Positions 61,711 through 64,000 of a DNA stretch of 64,000 bases are shown piece after piece. The notes below the pieces were generated by a model. That model was given only the letters and a program-made list of their open reading frames with translations, was not told the origin of the DNA and searched no databases. The first letter of the stretch is position 1; each line of letters opens with the position of its first letter. A program made the translations under genes and the position numbers. Source of the DNA: Meghimatium bilineatum (taxonomy: Eukaryota; Mollusca; Gastropoda; Stylommatophora; Philomycidae); the NCBI GenBank assembly GCA_034231615.1, contig CM067316.1, positions 64,943,853 to 65,007,852 on the forward strand, read 5' to 3'.

Positions 61711-61835
61711 GACATGGCCAGCTCAGTGGCAACTATGTACAACTGTGTGTAAATGTTGTTCTATTCTTGTATAAAACTGGCGTGTATGTTGCTACGAATC
61801 ATGAATTGTAAACCAAAAAACCAAAAAAAAATACA
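61711..61835 (+). other. Probable 3' UTR
   Basis: After the stop there are about 125 unique bases, then an A-rich run (61801-61830) and a LINE fragment. No AATAAA is present; TATAAA at 61772 is the nearest variant. The cleavage site is therefore only guessed at around 61790-61830. Confidence 0.3.
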
Positions 61836-61839
61836 GAGC

Positions 61840-62235
61840 TCAAGATAAACTAGAGGCAATTGAAATGTGGTTTTTGAAAATAATGATGAAAATTTCACAG
61901 ACAGAAAATTGGAAAATGTCTACATAGAAAACTAACGTAGAAGTTCTCGGAGATGCTAGAGTAAAGAGAGAGAAATTAGAACAAAAATTAGAAGCAGACA
62001 ATTTAGATTTTAGCGCATGTGAAGAGAAAAGTAAAACTTGAACATTTAGTAACAACCGTAAAGATCAAGGGGAGAAGAGACAAAGAAAGATAAAGAGATA
62101 CATTTTTGGATGGATTGTCACTGTGGCACAAATAGAAGTCACCAACTGAACTTATTAACAACACAAGAGACAGAGAGTTGTGGAGAAGCATGATCGCCTA
62201 CGCACTCGACACGACACGACACTTGATTGATTGAT
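61840..62235 (+). mobile_element. LINE C-terminal fragment after the gene
   Basis: Frames read LEAIEMWFLKIMMKISQTEN, later TTQETESCGEA with the parallel frame RELWRSMIAYALDTTRH, and a TTGATTGATTGATG tail: LINE 3' end with frameshifts. Confidence 0.78.
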
Positions 62236-62770
62236 GTTGCATTGTTTTATCTTAATTATAGAAACTGAAGATTTCTCATTGCTTCCAGATTGTTTATTGA
62301 ATTAGTTCAGAGGTTTCCAGCTTGTTGTGTACTAGCTTCTATATAAATAGCGCATCTGCACTTTGATATAATGTCGTAGTTTCATTATTACACAAACATC
62401 TTTCAACATCAAATTAATGTCTTGTCCATTATTTTATTAATATAATTGTTTAAATGTTTAAAAAAAATGTTTTATACTTTTTGGGGGCTAACATTTCCAG
62501 GAACAAAAATATATTGGAGTATTTATTGTTCATCTCATAGTTTATTTGAACAAATTTCTTAAATTCATTTAATGCGTTTTTTGTGGTTTCATGAAGGTGT
62601 CATTCTCGCAATTACATGCATTTCCCTTGGTTTCAACCAGCTGCCATTCTGGCCAATTAACAGATGGTTGGTTGATGACACGTCGTTCATGGGCTTCTGC
62701 CCTTTGTCTCAAGATAATTTTATAATGAATTACAAGTAAATGTTGAACATTAAAGCGTCGTGTTAAAATG
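62236..62770. other. Intergenic, AT-rich, unassigned
   Basis: No coding or repeat structure is recognised. Confidence 0.45.
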
Positions 62771-63370
62771 TTTATACAAGATCTATAGGGATAGTAATTT
62801 ATAGGTGCGGTAATTTAAAGGGGCGGTAATTTATAATTATAGGGACATCACTTTATAGGAGCAGTAATATGTAGGGACAGTAATTTATAGGTGCGGTAAT
62901 TTAAAGGGGCGGTAATTTACAGGGGCGATAATTTATATGGCGGTAATTATAGGGACGGTAATTTAGATGGCGGTAATTTATAGGGGCGGTAATTTATAAT
63001 TATAGGGACATCACTTTATATGAGCAGTAATATGTAGGGACAGTAATTTATAGGATCGGTAATTTATAGGATCGGTAATTTATAGGATCGGTAATTTATA
63101 ATGACAGTAATTTATAGCAGCAGTAATTTATAGTGGCAGTAATTTATAGTGGCAGAAATTATAGTGGCAGTGATTTATAGGAGCAGTAATTTATGATTAA
63201 GTAATGTTTAGTGGCAGTGATTTATAGGGGCAGTAATCTGTATGGGCGGTGACTTATAGGGGCAGTAATCTGTATGGGCGGTGACTTATAGGGGCAGTAT
63301 TCTGTATGGACGGTGACTTATAGGGGCAGTATTCTGTATAAGCGGTGACTTATAGGGGCAGTATTCCCAC
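62771..63370. repeat. Degenerate 16-28-bp array
   Basis: About 30 diverged units of TAATTTATAGGGGCGG; the last part uses a 28-bp form with AGTAATCTGTATGGGCGGTG. Confidence 0.92.
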
Positions 63371-64000
63371 TATGTGCGTAGGTGATGATGGCTATATAAC
63401 CCGGATGAGTACATCTGTATCAGTCTTGTTCCATATGCTAGGCTGTAGAGATTTATGATTAGCTCAAGATTAGGGTTTACTTAGGATGTTTTTAAAAAAT
63501 GGAGTAACTCTTCCAGAGTTATTCAATGTTCCCAGATGTGTTTCACTCAGTGTAGCTATAGGGTGCAATGCTAGTAGCTGAGCAGTCTTCTGCATTGTAT
63601 TACACTTTGTCTAATCTCGAGACACAAATAAGATTTCGTGACTTATTTAATGAGTCACCTAACACAAGTTGGAAACTGCTGGGCAAGATTGTTATACCTT
63701 GACATTATCTACCATCTTCAGTGAGTGAAGTCTCTGACGGCTCACGATGATATTGTAAATAATTCTGAAGAAATAAAAGAAATATGTTTGCAATGTGAAG
63801 TCTTTCTTATTTTTGTAATGTGGGAATTTGAAATCTTTTTTGAACTCTCTAAACGTGAAGTCTTTCTTTATTTTTTGAAGTATCTGAATGTGAAGTGTTT
63901 CTATATTTTTAAATTCCTGAATGTGAAGTTTTTCTTTCTATTCTTTCAAAATAAAGGCAACATAGACGTGCTTCTATAGAAGGAGTCAACATAGATGTGC
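63371..64000. other. Intergenic, unassigned; short repeat near the end
   Basis: 63790-63940 repeats GTGAAGTCTTTCTT-like motifs about five times. No gene is supported. Confidence 0.45.

Noticed and set aside
60968..61534. Cys/Val-rich open frames on minus
   Set aside because: Translations of CACA/GACA repeats with no domain or splice support.
1019..63370. CRISPR-like arrays
   Set aside because: The repeats are head-to-tail without unique spacers and the DNA is eukaryotic with spliced genes.

Overview
The window is animal (metazoan) genomic DNA: AT-rich, with GT-AG introns, tRNA-headed SINEs, several kinds of decayed LINE and a Tc1/mariner-type transposon. No vertebrate or specific phylum marker was recognised; an invertebrate is likely, the lineage is not assigned.

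One gene runs on the + strand across almost the whole window. I could build 23 exons (832 to 61710, 3,634 coding bases, 1,210 residues plus stop) whose splice sites and reading phases agree at every junction. Its 5' end lies off the window. The visible protein is: end of one FN3 domain, three I-set Ig domains, then seven FN3 domains separated by Ser/Thr-rich linkers, then a stop with no membrane segment. It carries several N-glycosylation sequons, so it is most likely the secreted C-terminal part of a large adhesion or matrix protein. Every domain boundary is a phase-1 intron and every intron inside a domain is phase 2. FN3-1 to FN3-4 use three exons each, FN3-5 to FN3-7 use two.

The introns are the striking part. 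By hand addition roughly 22 kb, about a third of the window, is tandem repeat: over 50 different minisatellites, with most units of 18 to 59 bases. Many start or stop at an exon boundary, and several contain the working splice site itself: a 3' splice site repeated about 27 times before the exon at 14117, a 5' splice site repeated four times at 19511 and twice at 26190, and a 3' splice site repeated three times before 39128. Other arrays are expanded from mobile-element coding sequence (24234-24782 and 53230-54235).

Mobile elements fill the rest. An apparently complete 2,375-bp DDE transposon (7636-10010) has 32-bp perfect terminal inverted repeats, TA target sites and an open 425-residue transposase; it sits in the 6.6-kb intron that splits Ig domain 2. 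There are about 15 LINE fragments of at least three kinds, one LINE with two later insertions flanked by 12-13-bp target duplications (27142-27430, 27513-27806), two or more tRNA-derived SINE families, a 612-bp foldback (36965-37576), smaller hairpins, and a frameshifted copy of a repetitive invertebrate protein family (22843-24965).

Long open frames inside arrays (for example 17929-19093, 28575-29604, 40876-41851) arise because the repeat unit is a multiple of three and lacks stops; they are not treated as genes.
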